9,801 bases of DNA, from the NCBI GenBank assembly GCA_964403795.1, contig CAYOHP010000196.1, positions 1-9,801 of the forward strand, written 5' to 3'. Positions 1-7,352 of the stretch are shown one piece after another. A program made the position numbers and the translations under genes. Each line of letters begins with the position of its first letter. The first letter of the stretch is position 1. The notes under the pieces are model-generated. The model made no database searches. It saw nothing but the letters and a program-made list of their open reading frames with translations, and was not told the DNA's origin. This stretch comes from CAYOHP01 sp964403795 [NCBI: uncultured bacterium] (GTDB taxonomy: Bacteria; Muiribacteriota; UBA6191; CAZXTJ01).

Positions 1-695
1 CTGGTCCCGAAGCGGACCCGCTCGGGGGGGAGCCGGGCCGCCAGCCGCCGCCAGATCTCGCCGGTACCGCCCCTAACCGGGAAGCGGAAGGTCTGGTTGG
101 GGCCCCAGGAGATCTCGTCCCGACCGTCGAGCACGTTGACGATGCTCTTCCCCAGGTCGACCCGGGCGACCCGCTCCCCGATCCAGTCGTAGGCGAGGGC
201 GCTCGGCGGGTAAGCCCAGACCTTGAAGTTGTAGGGGAGCATGAACTCCCGGGCGATGCCCGGCCCGAACTGGCGGAGGATCCACTCCTCGAAGTGGGCG
301 GGTCTCCCCGGCGACTCGGCCAGGCGCGCCTCGACCAGCCCCAGCAGGCACGCCTTCATCCGTTCGTGGGGGAGGTGGCGGATGTTGTACTGGAAGGGAT
401 AGGGAACCCAGCGCCCGGCGATCCGGATCCAGGACTCCCGCTGGTGGGTCAGCCACTCGTCGGGCAGGAGCGAGTCCATCAACCGGTCGAAGTAGTGGTA
501 GTGCGAGAACTGGACGTGCCCGCCGATGTCCCAGGTGAAGCCCTCGGGGTCCACGAAGGAGGCCGCCAGGCCCCCGGCCCAGGCGTCGGCCTCGAGGAGG
601 ATCCAGTCGTGGTGACCGAGTTCCTCCAGCCGGTGGGCGCAGCCGAGGCCGGTCGGCCCGGCGCCGACGATCAAGATCCGACCCGGTCCCGCCAC
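1..695 (-). CDS. FAD-dependent oxidoreductase, UDP-galactopyranose mutase / protoporphyrinogen oxidase-like (3' end missing)
   Basis: Partial gene: 231 codons are visible from a GTG start at 695-693, then the window ends. The N-terminus is a Rossmann FAD-binding fold: GAGPTG at residues 11-16, an acidic residue ending the second strand (E35), then AGGLAAS (40-46) and WDIGGH (55-60). The segment YPFQYNIRHLP (99-109), followed further on by PYNFKVW, resembles the substrate-side region of UDP-galactopyranose mutase-like and related amine-oxidase-fold proteins common in polysaccharide clusters. GTG is chosen because AGGAGG lies 5 bases upstream and the FAD motif begins 10 residues later. The divergent neighbours are glycosyltransferases, so a role in sugar-nucleotide or glycan modification is inferred. 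True mutase activity, which makes a furanose sugar, cannot be judged without the C-terminal half. The superfamily call is secure; the substrate is unknown. Confidence 0.8.
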   Translation of the reverse strand, partial: MAGPGRILIVGAGPTGLGCAHRLEELGHHDWILLEADAWAGGLAASFVDPEGFTWDIGGHVQFSHYHYFDRLMDSLLPDEWLTHQRESWIRIAGRWVPYPFQYNIRHLPHERMKACLLGLVEARLAESPGRPAHFEEWILRQFGPGIAREFMLPYNFKVWAYPPSALAYDWIGERVARVDLGKSIVNVLDGRDEISWGPNQTFRFPVRGGTGEIWRRLAARLPPERVRFGT

Positions 696-700
696 GCTCG

Positions 701-706
701 CCTCCT
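701..706 (-). promoter_or_regulatory. Ribosome binding site of the FAD oxidoreductase
   Basis: On the minus strand this reads AGGAGG, a full Shine-Dalgarno core. It is followed by 5 bases and then the GTG at 695-693. This decides the start, since no ATG lies at the expected place before the FAD-binding motif. Confidence 0.7.
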
Positions 707-727
707 GGCCCCCGAGGCTACCGCGGC

Positions 728-759
728 CGGTCGCACCGCCGGCACCCCGGGTGCGACCG
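728..759. promoter_or_regulatory. Perfect 10-base inverted repeat in the divergent intergenic region (possible operator)
   Basis: CGGTCGCACC (728-737) and GGTGCGACCG (750-759) are exact inverse complements separated by 12 bases, so the arm centres are 22 bases apart, about two helical turns. The element lies in the 92 bases between the oppositely facing start codons of the FAD oxidoreductase (695) and the GT4 glycosyltransferase (788). It is not followed by a T-run on either strand and sits upstream of genes on both sides, so it does not look like a terminator. A dimeric regulator site serving both promoters is the inference. No clear -35/-10 pair was found in this very GC-rich gap; TAGCCT on the minus strand (720-715) is only a weak -10 candidate. 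Confidence 0.5.
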
Positions 760-787
760 CCCTCGCTCCCACCAGGAGCCGGGCGTC

Positions 788-1966
788 ATGACCTTCCGCC
801 TGCTGGCCTTCGCCCCCAGTGCCATCGTCCCGGAGTACCGCAAGCGCTACCTGGAGATGGCGCGCCTGGGCGCCGAGGTGACCCTGGTCGTCCCCGAGTG
901 GTGGACCCAGTTCCATCGCCGGATCGAGTTCGCACCCGACCCGGGTTCCGCCCATCCGGGTCTCCGGGTGGTCCCGATCCGACCCTCGGGGCTGTGGCTG
1001 CCCACCACCCCGCTCCGGAACGTCTTCCACGCCTATCCGGGAGTGGCGAGCCTGATGAGGCGGACCCGGCCCTCGGGGGTCGAGGTCTGGGGCGAGCCCT
1101 TCTTCCGGGCCAGCGCCCAGGTGCTGGACCTCACCCGCGCCGCGGCCCCGGAGGCGGCCTTCGCCTGCTACTCGGCGCAGAACCTCCTGAAGCACCGGAG
1201 CTGGCCGCTCTCGGCCTGGGAGAAGCGGGTCCTCGCCGCTGCCGATCTCATGTTCCCGGTCTCGGAGACGGTGGCCGGAGTGCTCCGGCGAAAGGGCTTC
1301 GCGGGCCTCCTGCGGGTGGCGCCGCTGGGGATCGATCCCGAGGTCTTCCGTCCCCGCACCGGTCCCCGCCCGAGCGGGCCGCTGCGCCTGGTGGTGGTCG
1401 GCAAGCTCGAGTCCCAGAAGGGTGTGGACCTGGTGCTCACGGCCATGGCTCGGGTCCGGGAGGCCCGCCTCGAGGTGATCGGCACCGGGCCGGCCAGGGC
1501 TTTCCTGGCGAGCCTCGCCCGCGACCTCGGGCTCGGTGACCGGGTGGCCTTCTCGGGCTCGGTCCCCCCTGGCGAGATGCCGGGGCGCCTCCGGGCCGCC
1601 GACGTCCTGGTGCAGGCTTCCCGCACCCTGCCGGACCTGAAGGAGCAGTTCGGACGGGCCGTGGTCGAGGCCATGGCGACCGGTCTGGCGGTGGTCGTCT
1701 CCGATTCCGGCGAGCTGCCGCAGGTCGTGGGGAAGGCCGGAATCGTGTTCCCCGAGGGGGACGCGGAGGCCCTGGCCGCCCACCTCGCCCGGCTCGACGC
1801 CCGCCCCGACGAGCTGGTCCGCCTCGGCTGCGAGGCCCGGGCCCTGGCCGCCTCGCGCTACGCTTGGGCCCGGATCGCCCGGGAGCAGCTCGAGGCCTGG
1901 GACCAAGCGAGGGAGGCACGCTCGCGGTGTGGAACCGGGCCCGCATCCTCGCCTACCACACGGTGA
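788..1966 (+). CDS. Glycosyltransferase family 4 (GT-B fold)
   Basis: A 392-residue retaining glycosyltransferase that probably transfers a sugar from a nucleotide donor to a growing, lipid-linked glycan at the inner face of the membrane. The N-terminal acceptor domain starts with a typical strand-loop (MTFRLLAFAPSA). The C-terminal donor domain carries GKLESQKG (205-212), the usual K/R-E-KG nucleotide-sugar loop. It also has the EX7E motif (E286 and E294, in EQFGRAVVE), followed by AMATGLAVVVSDSGELPQVVG. Length is normal for the family. The ATG at 788 has AGGAG at 774-778, 9 bases upstream. It is the first gene of the plus-strand run, and its last 40 bases overlap the start of the deacetylase gene, which suggests coupled translation. 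Sugar and acceptor cannot be read from the sequence. The family is secure. Confidence 0.9.
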   Translation: MTFRLLAFAPSAIVPEYRKRYLEMARLGAEVTLVVPEWWTQFHRRIEFAPDPGSAHPGLRVVPIRPSGLWLPTTPLRNVFHAYPGVASLMRRTRPSGVEVWGEPFFRASAQVLDLTRAAAPEAAFACYSAQNLLKHRSWPLSAWEKRVLAAADLMFPVSETVAGVLRRKGFAGLLRVAPLGIDPEVFRPRTGPRPSGPLRLVVVGKLESQKGVDLVLTAMARVREARLEVIGTGPARAFLASLARDLGLGDRVAFSGSVPPGEMPGRLRAADVLVQASRTLPDLKEQFGRAVVEAMATGLAVVVSDSGELPQVVGKAGIVFPEGDAEALAAHLARLDARPDELVRLGCEARALAASRYAWARIAREQLEAWDQAREARSRCGTGPASSPTTR

Positions 1967-2625
1967 GCGCCCAGCCGCGGCCCCTGCCCGCGGCCATCGA
2001 CACCCCTCCGTCCGAGTTCCGTCGCCACATGGCCTGGCTACGGGCCTCCCACCTTCCCCCCCTGCCGCTGGCCCCGGCCCTGGAGACCCCGGCCGCGTGC
2101 AGCGCGGTGACCTTCGACGACGGCTACCGGGACCACTACGACGAGGTGCTCCCGGTGCTCCGCGAGTTCGGCATCCCGGCCACGATCTTCGTCTCGACCG
2201 GCTACCTCGACCGGGACTGGGAGACGCCCAACGGACCGCTCCCCGGCCTTCCCCGCTCGCTGGCCCGGGAGCTGGCGGCCTCGGGTCTGGTCGGCTTCGG
2301 CACCCACGGACATCGCCACGTGGACCTGACGAGCCTCGCCGACCGGGAGCTCGAGGACGAGCTGAGGCGCTCCAAGGGCGAACTCGAGGAGCTCCTGGGA
2401 AGGCCGGTCGAGACGGTCTCCTATCCGTTCGGGGCCCACAATGCGCGGGTGCGGAGGGCGACCGAGAGGGCGGGCTACACCTGGGGGCTGGCCGTCTACA
2501 CCCCGCACCCGGGGCGCTACCAGGTGCCGAGGATTCCCATGGCAAGGGCCGACGGGGTGGTGCGGCTCGGGCTGAAGACCACGGCGGCCTACTCGGCGCT
2601 CAAGCGGCTGGTACGGGGATCGTAG
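1927..2625 (+). CDS. Polysaccharide deacetylase (NodB homology domain, CE4)
   Basis: A 232-residue NodB-type deacetylase, which would remove N- or O-acetyl groups from a glycan using a divalent metal. The first strand is RILAYHTV (residues 6-13). Motif 1 is TFDDGY (62-67), with D64 the likely base and D65 a metal ligand. Motif 2 is THGHRH (126-131), with H127 and H131 in metal-ligand positions. Motif 3 is SYPFG (165-169), where S165 replaces the frequent Arg or Ala. There is no signal peptide, so a cytoplasmic site is inferred. The frame stays open back to 1864, but GTG 1927 is preferred: it falls just before the conserved first strand and has GGGAGG at 1911-1916 upstream, with a rather long 10-base spacer. 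It overlaps the preceding glycosyltransferase by 40 bases, and the membrane ligase gene follows 18 bases after its stop. The family is secure; the start and substrate are less so. Confidence 0.87.
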   Translation: MWNRARILAYHTVSAQPRPLPAAIDTPPSEFRRHMAWLRASHLPPLPLAPALETPAACSAVTFDDGYRDHYDEVLPVLREFGIPATIFVSTGYLDRDWETPNGPLPGLPRSLARELAASGLVGFGTHGHRHVDLTSLADRELEDELRRSKGELEELLGRPVETVSYPFGAHNARVRRATERAGYTWGLAVYTPHPGRYQVPRIPMARADGVVRLGLKTTAAYSALKRLVRGS

Positions 2626-2643
2626 GGCGGTATCCTTTCCGGG

Positions 2644-3993
2644 ATGTTCCCGCCGGTCGTCTTCGCTCCCATCCTGCTCGCGGCCGGCTGGCTGGCGCTG
2701 GCTAGACCCCAGGCGCTGCTCGGTTTCCTGCTCCTGGTCTCGTCCGCCGTCGACGCCCAGATGCCCCTGGGGGCCTTCGATGCCCACCCCAGCGGGATCA
2801 TCCTGCTGGTGACCGTACTCACGACCGGATTCCGGGCCTTGACCGGGGCCATCGCATGGCGGTTCACCCGGCTCGACGGCCTCACCCTGGCGCTGGCGGG
2901 GTGGGTGCTCGTGACCGCGGCCCTGACCGAGGGCCGGGGAACCACGGGCAGGGTCCTGGCGCTGGGCATGTTCCTGTCCGCCTTCGTGACTGCCCGCCTG
3001 CTCGTCCGGGACCGTCCCAGTCTGGAACGATACGGGAGCAACCTCTCTCTCGCTGGGCTGATCGCGGCCCTGGTGGCGGTGATCCTCCTGCCCGGCTCCC
3101 ACCACATGGGCCGTTCGTCGGGTGCCTTCGGGAACCCCAACTCGCTGGGGATGTTCGTGGGCCTCTCGGTCCCGATGCAGGTGGCGCGCATGCTGGTGCC
3201 ACGACCCGGGGGCTCGCGAATTCCCGGCTTGTTGATGGTGCTCGCGACCCTGGGAGGACTCTGGGTCTCGGGCTCCCGGGGCGGTCTGGTCGGGGCCCTG
3301 GCGGGAGCGTTCTACGTGGCGACCCGGAACCTGGGGAGGAGCCTCGGCCTGGCCTTCCTGGTGACCCTGGGCTTCGCCACCGCCACCCTCTACCAGCACT
3401 CGCCCCATGGCTTCTCGAGGATCCCGCACGCCATCTCGGTGGCACCCCGGGTCTTCGAGACCAGCAAGGTGTGGCTGGCGGTGAACGGGTTCATGGAGGC
3501 CGAGTTCACCGAGGCCCCCTGGGTCGAGCCGGATCTTCTCGCCGACTTCCCCCAGACCATGGGGGCCCGCATGATGATCTGGTACCAGGCAGTGACGGCC
3601 GGCCTTGCCAACCCCTGGACCGGGATCGGACCGGGCCGGAGCTGGTTCACCGGGGTGCCCTTCGATTCGAAGACCTTTTCGGTGGGGTTCAACATCTACC
3701 TCTCGAGCTTCGTCGAAACCGGCTTCCCCGGCCTCCTCCTCCATGTGGCGTGGCTGGCTACGATCCTGGTGTCCCTCCTGGGAATCCGCCGGCGCCTCGG
3801 ACCGGTCCCCGAGGAGGTCGGACTCCGGGGCGCGATCCTGGCGGTGATGCTCCACGGCCTGGTCGAGGACACCTACTTCGGGATCCACGTGAACTGGGCG
3901 ATCGGCCTCTGTTTCGGCGCTGCCGCGGGACTCGTCGATCCCCTGCCGGGAAGCTCCCGGACTCCCCAGACGATCGCGGGAGCGCCCGCGTGA
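2644..3993 (+). CDS. O-antigen ligase / polymerase-like membrane protein (Wzy/WaaL family)
   Basis: A 449-residue polytopic membrane protein, hydrophobic through most of its length. Features of the O-antigen ligase family are GNPNSLG (163-169), SRGG (211-214) entering a new membrane helix, and an extracytoplasmic loop of about 100 residues. After the loop come NPWTGIGPGRSWF (323-335) and the late helices with HGLVEDTYFG (404-413). Family members polymerise glycan repeat units or transfer a finished glycan from undecaprenyl diphosphate to an acceptor (lipid A core or protein) in the periplasm. Ligase and polymerase cannot be told apart by sequence alone. ATG 2644 is the first start after an in-frame stop (2623-2625, the deacetylase stop), but its ribosome binding site is poor, which fits reinitiation from the deacetylase. 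Its TGA overlaps the next gene's GTG. Confidence 0.85.
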   Translation: MFPPVVFAPILLAAGWLALARPQALLGFLLLVSSAVDAQMPLGAFDAHPSGIILLVTVLTTGFRALTGAIAWRFTRLDGLTLALAGWVLVTAALTEGRGTTGRVLALGMFLSAFVTARLLVRDRPSLERYGSNLSLAGLIAALVAVILLPGSHHMGRSSGAFGNPNSLGMFVGLSVPMQVARMLVPRPGGSRIPGLLMVLATLGGLWVSGSRGGLVGALAGAFYVATRNLGRSLGLAFLVTLGFATATLYQHSPHGFSRIPHAISVAPRVFETSKVWLAVNGFMEAEFTEAPWVEPDLLADFPQTMGARMMIWYQAVTAGLANPWTGIGPGRSWFTGVPFDSKTFSVGFNIYLSSFVETGFPGLLLHVAWLATILVSLLGIRRRLGPVPEEVGLRGAILAVMLHGLVEDTYFGIHVNWAIGLCFGAAAGLVDPLPGSSRTPQTIAGAPA

Positions 3994-4976
3994 CCGACCC
4001 GCAGACCCGCCCCCCGGGTTCCCGGCCGCGGCCCGGCCCGCTGGCCTCCCTGGCGGTTTCCGGGTTCGCGCTGGGCTTCGCCCTGGTGGTGGCCGAAGCG
4101 GCAGTCCGCGTCCGGTTCGGGATCCCCCTGGACGCGGTCTCGCCCGGCCTCAGCGTCCCCCCGCTCTTCGAGCCGGATCCGGGAAGCGGCTACCGGCTGC
4201 GACCAGGATTCGCAGGTTACGCCTATGGCGCCTGGGTCGAAGTCGACGAGCGAGGCCATCGCCGCACCCCCGAGACGGCTCCCGGCGCACCGGATCTGGT
4301 GGCGCTCGGCGACAGCTCGTGCTTCGGGTTCGGAGTCGGCCAGGGAGCGACCCACGCCGACCATGTGGCGGCTCGACTCGGCCCCGGGATCCGGGTGCGG
4401 AACCTGGCGGTGCCCGGCTACAACGCCAGGCAGGCCGTGGACCGTCTGCTCTCGACCGGGTCCCTGCGACCCGCGGGGGTGGTGCTGTTCGTGGATTCGA
4501 ACGACGGAGCCGATCCCTACGGGCTGGTGCGGAGCGCCGGGTACGACCTGCTGGCTCCCCGTGACGCTCCGCCGGCGACCTCGAAGATCCTGGCGAAGGC
4601 CGCGCTGCTCGACCGCTCGGTCCTGGCATGCCTGGTGCGCTCGATCTCGGGCCGACGTTTCTCGGTCCCGGGAAGCGATCCGTATCCGCTCGAGCCGCGG
4701 ATCGCGGGTCCCATCGTCGAGCTGGCCAGGGCGCTCTCGGCGAGCGGCGGAGCCCGCCTGCTGGTGATGCCGCTGCGCCGGAGCTTCCTGGACGAGGCCC
4801 GAGCCGACTTCGAGGCACTGGCGGAACGCCACGGCTTCGACGTCAAGGCCGCCCTCACCGACGCCGAATACAAGACCCTCGGCTGGGACCCGCACCCGGG
4901 ACCCGAGAGCCACCGGATCATGGCCGAGCGCATCCTCGAGTGGTGGACGCGGGCCGGAGCCGGGACCGCACCGTGA
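3990..4976 (+). CDS. Membrane-anchored SGNH/GDSL hydrolase-like protein
   Basis: A 328-residue protein with one N-terminal hydrophobic segment (about residues 17-36), probably a membrane anchor or uncleaved signal, after a Pro/Arg-rich start. Block I is GDSSCFG (107-113), with S109 the expected nucleophile. NLAVPGYNA follows as the block II-like turn. DSND (169-172) supplies the block III Asn-Asp. Near the C-terminus DPHPGPESH (300-308) gives the catalytic Asp and His, most simply D300 and H302. The catalytic set therefore looks complete. Such proteins act as esterases or O-acyltransferases on glycans, and the position between the ligase and a glycosyltransferase suggests removal or transfer of acyl groups on the exported polymer. 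GTG 3990 shares GTGA with the previous stop; the open frame extends further upstream but only inside the ligase gene. The substrate is unknown. Confidence 0.8.
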   Translation: MTDPQTRPPGSRPRPGPLASLAVSGFALGFALVVAEAAVRVRFGIPLDAVSPGLSVPPLFEPDPGSGYRLRPGFAGYAYGAWVEVDERGHRRTPETAPGAPDLVALGDSSCFGFGVGQGATHADHVAARLGPGIRVRNLAVPGYNARQAVDRLLSTGSLRPAGVVLFVDSNDGADPYGLVRSAGYDLLAPRDAPPATSKILAKAALLDRSVLACLVRSISGRRFSVPGSDPYPLEPRIAGPIVELARALSASGGARLLVMPLRRSFLDEARADFEALAERHGFDVKAALTDAEYKTLGWDPHPGPESHRIMAERILEWWTRAGAGTAP

Positions 4977-6127
4977 GGATCCTCCAGGTCGCCTACAAGG
5001 CCGACATCTCCGGCGGGGAGCGGGTGCTCCTCCAGCTGGTGGAAGGCCTGGTCGCAGAGCGCCATGAGGTCCACCTGGTGGCTCCCGCCGAGGGACCGGT
5101 GCTGGAGGCCGGGGCGCGGCTTTCGGCCTTCCCCCACGTGGTGCCGTTTGCGACCACCTACGACCTGGCCGCGGTGCTGCGGCTGGCCGGGGTCCTCAGG
5201 GACCGGCGCATCGAGCTGGTGCACTCCCACGGGATGCTGGTGAACGTGCTGACCCGGGTGGCGGCGGCGATCGCGGGCACGCCCCGGCACGTCTCGACCG
5301 TGCACCTCACGCTTGGGCTCGGCGACCCCCGGGGGGACCGGACCTGGCGGGATTTCCTGAAGGGCCGGCTCTGGTACCGGCCGCTCGACAACGCCACCGC
5401 ATCGCTCTCGGACCGGGTGGTGGCGGTCTCGCAGGCGGTGGCCGACGACCTGGTGCGGCAGGGACAGGACCCGGGGCGGATCGTGGTGATCGGGAACGGG
5501 ATCGACACCACCAGGTATCGCCCCCTCGGGCCCGAGGCCCGGCAGGAGGAGCGACGTCGGCTCGGCTGGGCGGCGGAGGCCTTCGTGGTGGGGTCTGCCG
5601 CCCGGCTCTCGCCCCAGAAGGACCCGCTCTCGTTCCTGGCGGCGGTGGCCCGGCTGGTGGAGCGCTCGCCTCGTCCGGTGGTCGCCTGGATGGCCGGGGA
5701 CGGCCCGCTCTTCCGGGAGGCGGAGGCCCGGATCCGGGAGCTCGGTCTCGGCGATGTGGTGCGCCTGCTCGGCAACCGGGACGACGTGGCCCGGCTGCTG
5801 GCGGCCAGCGATGCCTATGCCCTCTCGTCCCGCTGGGAGGGGATGCCGCTCTCGGTACTGGAGGCGATGGCCACCGGACTGCCGGTGGCGGCGACCTCGG
5901 TACCCGGGACCGCCGAGGTGGTGGTGGACGGCGGGACCGGAACCCTGGTGCCGATCGGGGACGGGGCGGCGCTGGGCGAGGCGCTCTCGGTCTGGGCGGC
6001 CGACCCCGGGCGGGGCGCGGCCTTGGGCCGGGCGGGCCGGGAGCGGATCGAGGCCCGGTTCTCGGTGGTGCGCACCGTGGGCGAACACCTCGCGCTCTAC
6101 CGGGAACTGCTGGGGTCGCGGCCGTGA
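4973..6127 (+). CDS. Glycosyltransferase family 4 (second copy in locus)
   Basis: A 384-residue GT-B retaining glycosyltransferase. The N-terminal domain opens with RILQVAYKADISGGER (2-17); the glycine pair G14-G15 is the acceptor-domain loop seen in many GT4 enzymes. HSHG follows at the end of an inner strand. The linker into the donor domain reads VIGNGID (172-178). The donor loop is RLSPQKDP (211-218), and the EX7E motif has E289 and E297 in EGMPLSVLE, followed by AMATGLPVAATSVPGTAEVV. GTG 4973 is used because it overlaps the hydrolase stop as GTGA and the first strand starts at the next codon. It is only distantly similar to the GT4 at 788, so a recent duplication is unlikely and a different linkage is expected. 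Donor sugar is unknown. Confidence 0.9.
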   Translation: MRILQVAYKADISGGERVLLQLVEGLVAERHEVHLVAPAEGPVLEAGARLSAFPHVVPFATTYDLAAVLRLAGVLRDRRIELVHSHGMLVNVLTRVAAAIAGTPRHVSTVHLTLGLGDPRGDRTWRDFLKGRLWYRPLDNATASLSDRVVAVSQAVADDLVRQGQDPGRIVVIGNGIDTTRYRPLGPEARQEERRRLGWAAEAFVVGSAARLSPQKDPLSFLAAVARLVERSPRPVVAWMAGDGPLFREAEARIRELGLGDVVRLLGNRDDVARLLAASDAYALSSRWEGMPLSVLEAMATGLPVAATSVPGTAEVVVDGGTGTLVPIGDGAALGEALSVWAADPGRGAALGRAGRERIEARFSVVRTVGEHLALYRELLGSRP

Positions 6128-7293
6128 GCCGGGGTGGCGGCGGGCTGGAGCGGCTGGCCCGGTCGGCCGCGGCCGGGCTCGCCCGACTGCTCGGGGGGCT
6201 CGGGTGGTTCCGCCCTGGGCCGGGGGGGGAGTCGGGGCGCCTTCGCATCCTGGTGGTGAAGCCGGACCACATGGGAGACCTGGTGATGGCGACCGCCGCG
6301 CTCCAGGCGGTCCGGGACGGCCTGCCCGGGGCCGAGATCCTGGTGGCGGCCAAGCGCCCGAGCCAGCCGGTCCTGGCCGGGCACCCGGCCGTCGATCGGG
6401 TGGTCGACCTGGATGCCCCCTGGTCCTGCCACTCCTGGGAAGCGACTCCCGGCTGGCGGGCGGTGTTCGGGACCGCGCTCGCCTTGCGGGGGGAAGGCCT
6501 GGACGCCACCCTCTGCCTCCACGACGACCTCCGCTCGGGGCTCTGGTCCCTGGCCGCGGGGGCTCGGCTGCGGGTGGGTTTCTCGGGCCGGGCTCCGGCC
6601 GGGCTGTTCACCGTGGCCGTGCCGGCGCGGGGCGAGGCCGAGCACACGGTGGACGCGGGGCTGCGGGCGGCGCGGGCCCTGGTGGCGGCCTGCCGGGGCG
6701 AGGCCCGGGAGGGGCCGGCGGCGGGCCCGGGTCCCGGGCAGCCCCTTCCCAGGGTGGTCCTCACGCCGGCCGAGAGGGAGGCGGGGACCCGGCTGCTGGG
6801 AGGCTCCGGAGCTGCCGTGGTTCTCCATCCCGGGGCCGGGAACCCGGCCAAGCGCCTGGGGCTCGATGTGCTCCGGGAGCTGGCTCGGCGCCTGCCCGGG
6901 GAGACCGGGTCGGCGCTCCGGGTGGTGGCCGGTCCCGGCGACCAGGCGCTGGCGGCCGAGCTGGCGGCGGCCGCGGGTCCCGGGGCGGCGACCGTGGCGC
7001 CTCTGGACCTCCGGGCGCTGGCGGGAGCGCTGGCGTCGGCCCGCCTGGTGGTCGCCCACGATTCGGGCCCGGCCCATCTGGCCGCGGCGGTGGGCGCGCC
7101 GGTCGTCGCCGTCTTCGGGCCCACCGATCCGGTGCGCTGGGGTCCCCGGGGCCTGGCGGTCCGGGTGGTGCGCCGGGTCGAGTGCGAGCGGCCCTGCACC
7201 GTGGCGGTCCGGGAGTGTGCATGCTTCCGTCGCTTGACGGCCGACGAGGTACTGGAGGCGGTGCGGGAGCTCTCGGCTGCGACCCGGGAGTAG
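6124..7293 (+). CDS. Glycosyltransferase family 9 (ADP-heptose:LPS heptosyltransferase-like)
   Basis: A 389-residue GT9 protein. After an extra 39-residue N-terminal piece, which contains an amphipathic-looking helix (about 6-28), the family start is clear: LRILVVKPDHMGDLVMATAAL (40-60), with D52 in the position of the acceptor-side Asp. The donor site is HDSGPAHLAAAVGAP (312-326) and FGPTDPVRWGP (331-341). The tail has four cysteines, C354, C358, C365 and C367, as in many GT9 proteins where a Cys cluster precedes the last helix. GT9 enzymes mostly add heptose to lipopolysaccharide core, so heptose or a similar sugar is the first guess, but no heptose biosynthesis gene is in the window. GTG 6124 overlaps the previous stop as GTGA and has no good ribosome binding site of its own, which fits coupled translation. 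The family is secure; the sugar is not. Confidence 0.88.
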   Translation: MSRGGGGLERLARSAAAGLARLLGGLGWFRPGPGGESGRLRILVVKPDHMGDLVMATAALQAVRDGLPGAEILVAAKRPSQPVLAGHPAVDRVVDLDAPWSCHSWEATPGWRAVFGTALALRGEGLDATLCLHDDLRSGLWSLAAGARLRVGFSGRAPAGLFTVAVPARGEAEHTVDAGLRAARALVAACRGEAREGPAAGPGPGQPLPRVVLTPAEREAGTRLLGGSGAAVVLHPGAGNPAKRLGLDVLRELARRLPGETGSALRVVAGPGDQALAAELAAAAGPGAATVAPLDLRALAGALASARLVVAHDSGPAHLAAAVGAPVVAVFGPTDPVRWGPRGLAVRVVRRVECERPCTVAVRECACFRRLTADEVLEAVRELSAATRE

Positions 7294-7341
7294 CCGGCCC
7301 CGACTTCGCTCGAGGTGCCCTGCTGCCGATGGATTGGGACG

Positions 7342-7347
7342 AGGAGG
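7342..7347 (+). promoter_or_regulatory. Ribosome binding site of the small zinc-ribbon gene
   Basis: AGGAGG lies 5 bases before the ATG at 7353. It favours this ATG over an in-frame ATG at 7329, which has no such site, and it is the best sign that the short reading frame is translated. Confidence 0.7.
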
Positions 7348-7352
7348 AACCC

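Noticed and set aside
728-759. Reading the inverted repeat as a transcription terminator
   Set aside because: It is upstream of genes on both strands and no T-run follows either arm.
671-2545. Long 624-residue minus-strand open frame opposite the first GT4 and the deacetylase
   Set aside because: Low-complexity Arg/Gly/Pro-rich translation typical of the antisense frame of GC-rich genes; no motif, and both plus-strand genes have clear catalytic motifs.
2038-3888. 616-residue minus-strand open frame opposite the deacetylase and the ligase
   Set aside because: His/Gly/Arg-rich shadow frame with no domain; the plus strand encodes a recognisable membrane ligase.
1-7293. An exosortase / PEP-CTERM exopolysaccharide locus
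   Set aside because: The deacetylase, glycosyltransferases and ligase are compatible, but no exosortase, PEP-CTERM protein, chain-length regulator or outer-membrane export gene is in the window.
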